Positions 63,015-64,000 of a stretch of DNA of 64,000 bases are shown piece by piece (the stretch's first letter is position 1; the number at the start of each line of letters is the position of its first letter). Origin of the DNA: Paenibacillus tundrae (GTDB taxonomy: Bacteria; Bacillota; Bacilli; Paenibacillales; Paenibacillaceae); contig NZ_CP145605.1 in the NCBI RefSeq assembly GCF_036884255.1, positions 1,674,001-1,738,000 of the forward strand. Direction: 5' to 3'. Below the pieces are notes generated by a model, which was given only the letters and a program-made list of their open reading frames with translations, was not told the origin of the DNA and ran no database searches. A program made the translations under genes and the position numbers.

Positions 63015-64000
63015 TTAGTTTCGGTTTCCTCGCTCGGGATCTGTATCTTCCTTCGGAATCTCCCAGATGATTTCGGTTCGGAATCCGCCAAGTGGGGAGG
63101 GGCCGAATCGGAGGTAGGATTGGATACCGAACAGGTGCATGATGCGCTGGTTGGTATTCCAAAGTCCACAGCCCATTTCCTCTTGCAACGGCTCTTGCAT
63201 TTTCATATTCAGTGCTTCGTACTGTTCTGGGCTTAGGCCAGGGCCGTCGTCATCGATGTATATTTTGCCTATTCCGTCCTCGCTCTCGCCAGTTATTCGA
63301 ATTTCCCCGGAAGAATAGGACTTCGCCACACCGTGAATAACGGAATTCTCGACCATCGGTTGCAGCATTAATCGGGGTACAGACTGGTGGAGCATGTCCT
63401 CCGGAATATCGATGTGATACTCTATGCGACCGTTACGCAGCTTTTGAATATCCAAATAGTTAATGAGCAGCTTAATCTCTTCCTGAAGGGAAGAGGTTTC
63501 TCGTTCCATGCGCGTCGTATAGCGATAATACGCACTTAGGTTATGCGCCATGGACACGACGGCTTGCTCGTCCTTCATCTGAGCCATATTGATGATATAG
63601 CCAAGACAGTTATAGAGAAAATGTGGATTAATCTGCGCCTGCAACTGCTTCAGCGTAGCTTCTCTAGCTCTAATTTTCTCATGAAATACATTCTCGATCA
63701 GGTCTTGAATCTGATGGGACATGTCGTTGAAGCGGCGGAACAGGAACGAGAACTCGTTCTGCTTGTTACTATGCAGGCGTACGGAATAGTCTCCCTGCTC
63801 TACACGGCGTAAGCCTTTGATCAGTTTTTTGATTGGATATTGTACATTCCGGTAGAGCAGGATCGACGCCGAGATGCCCACCACCAGTAACAAAATCATA
63901 CAAGCATAGAATAGATTCCGGCTAAGTGAGATCGGCTGGAGAATCTGATAGAGCGGGATGACATCAACCAGATGCCAGTCCAGATACGTGGATTTCACGG
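63015..64000 (-). CDS. YesM-type sensor histidine kinase, N-terminus outside window
   Basis: The C-terminal 328 or so residues of a membrane kinase. Visible in order: end of the extracellular sensor (DWHLVDVIPLYQIL), transmembrane helix (LFYACMILLLVVGISASILL), HAMP linker, His_kinase box LQAQINPHFLYNCLGYIINM with the phospho-His, and ATPase boxes LQPMVENSVIHG, DDDGPGLS and GCGLWNTNQRI. The frame is open to the window edge. It pairs with the YesN-type regulator downstream; a degenerate MITE and a palindrome separate them. Confidence 0.9.
   Translation of the reverse strand, partial: VKSTYLDWHLVDVIPLYQILQPISLSRNLFYACMILLLVVGISASILLYRNVQYPIKKLIKGLRRVEQGDYSVRLHSNKQNEFSFLFRRFNDMSHQIQDLIENVFHEKIRAREATLKQLQAQINPHFLYNCLGYIINMAQMKDEQAVVSMAHNLSAYYRYTTRMERETSSLQEEIKLLINYLDIQKLRNGRIEYHIDIPEDMLHQSVPRLMLQPMVENSVIHGVAKSYSSGEIRITGESEDGIGKIYIDDDGPGLSPEQYEALNMKMQEPLQEEMGCGLWNTNQRIMHLFGIQSYLRFGPSPLGGFRTEIIWEIPKEDTDPERGNRN

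Overview
The window looks like a Paenibacillus chromosome. Indications are the frequent TTG/GTG starts behind very strong GGAGG-type ribosome sites, an S-layer-homology lipoprotein, a polysaccharide-uptake cluster with DUF5696, Yip1 and NHL proteins, YesM/YesN-type two-component genes, a Spo0E-type peptide and a dispersed AGGTTGTTCAAAAAGTC repeat. The genus call rests on recalled gene families; no search was run. I saw no rRNA, tRNA, CRISPR array, integrase or transposase.

Region 1 (1-25.9 kb) is a visibly AT-rich array in which every gene is on the + strand. Most genes are small and functionally unrelated: two peptidase-S51-type proteins, two Nudix hydrolases, a nucleotidyltransferase, HAD phosphatase, histidine phosphatase, metallopeptidase, DinB, two P-loop kinases, GNAT, methyltransferase, SMI1/KNR4-like proteins and many unknowns. 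Several are broken (amber stop, frameshift, remnants). A family of imperfect inverted repeats (left arm like ATAACATAATATTCACGC, right arm like CGTGAATACAAAGATGTTATG) lies between genes, mostly in the first 10 kb. The overall picture resembles an integron-type cassette array, but no integrase is in view. Embedded at 13.5-17.6 kb is a two-component system plus a LanFEG/Bcr-like ABC exporter, with four 11-bp-phased direct repeats in front of the transporter.

Region 2 (26.7-41.4 kb), with higher GC, is a carbohydrate island. It holds two solute-binding proteins (one a 970-aa fusion), two permease pairs, an NHL/TPR membrane protein, a Yip1 protein, a DUF5696 protein and a GH30 glycosidase without signal peptide. 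There is no transporter ATPase, so a shared one must act in trans. A strong cre (CcpA) site lies upstream, and two direct copies of an intergenic repeat with a terminator bracket the island.

Region 3 (41.8-49.9 kb) is a sulfur-amino-acid operon: cystine-type ABC transporter, luciferase-like monooxygenase, DinB, GNAT and two NtaA/DszA-type flavin monooxygenases. A MITE-like repeat is inserted inside it. A second copy has split a small membrane-protein gene at 49.99-50.57 kb, leaving a 7-bp target duplication; removing it restores the frame.

Region 4 (50.7-54.5 kb) is an iron locus with a Fur box, siderophore-binding lipoprotein, FhuF-like protein, and a Btr-like AraC regulator fused to a siderophore-binding domain, itself under a promoter carrying a Fur-like box.

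Region 5 (54.5-58.3 kb) is an AT-rich insert with two broken housekeeping ORFs, then a two-gene candidate defence module: a helical HEPN-like protein and an AAA ATPase fused to a TOPRIM/DUF4435-like domain. An XRE regulator and its palindromic operator follow.

Region 6 (58.4-64 kb) has a Spo0E-like gene and an unknown gene on +, then a minus-strand YesM-type kinase (cut by the window end), YesN-type regulator and solute-binding protein, with two further dispersed repeats between kinase and regulator.
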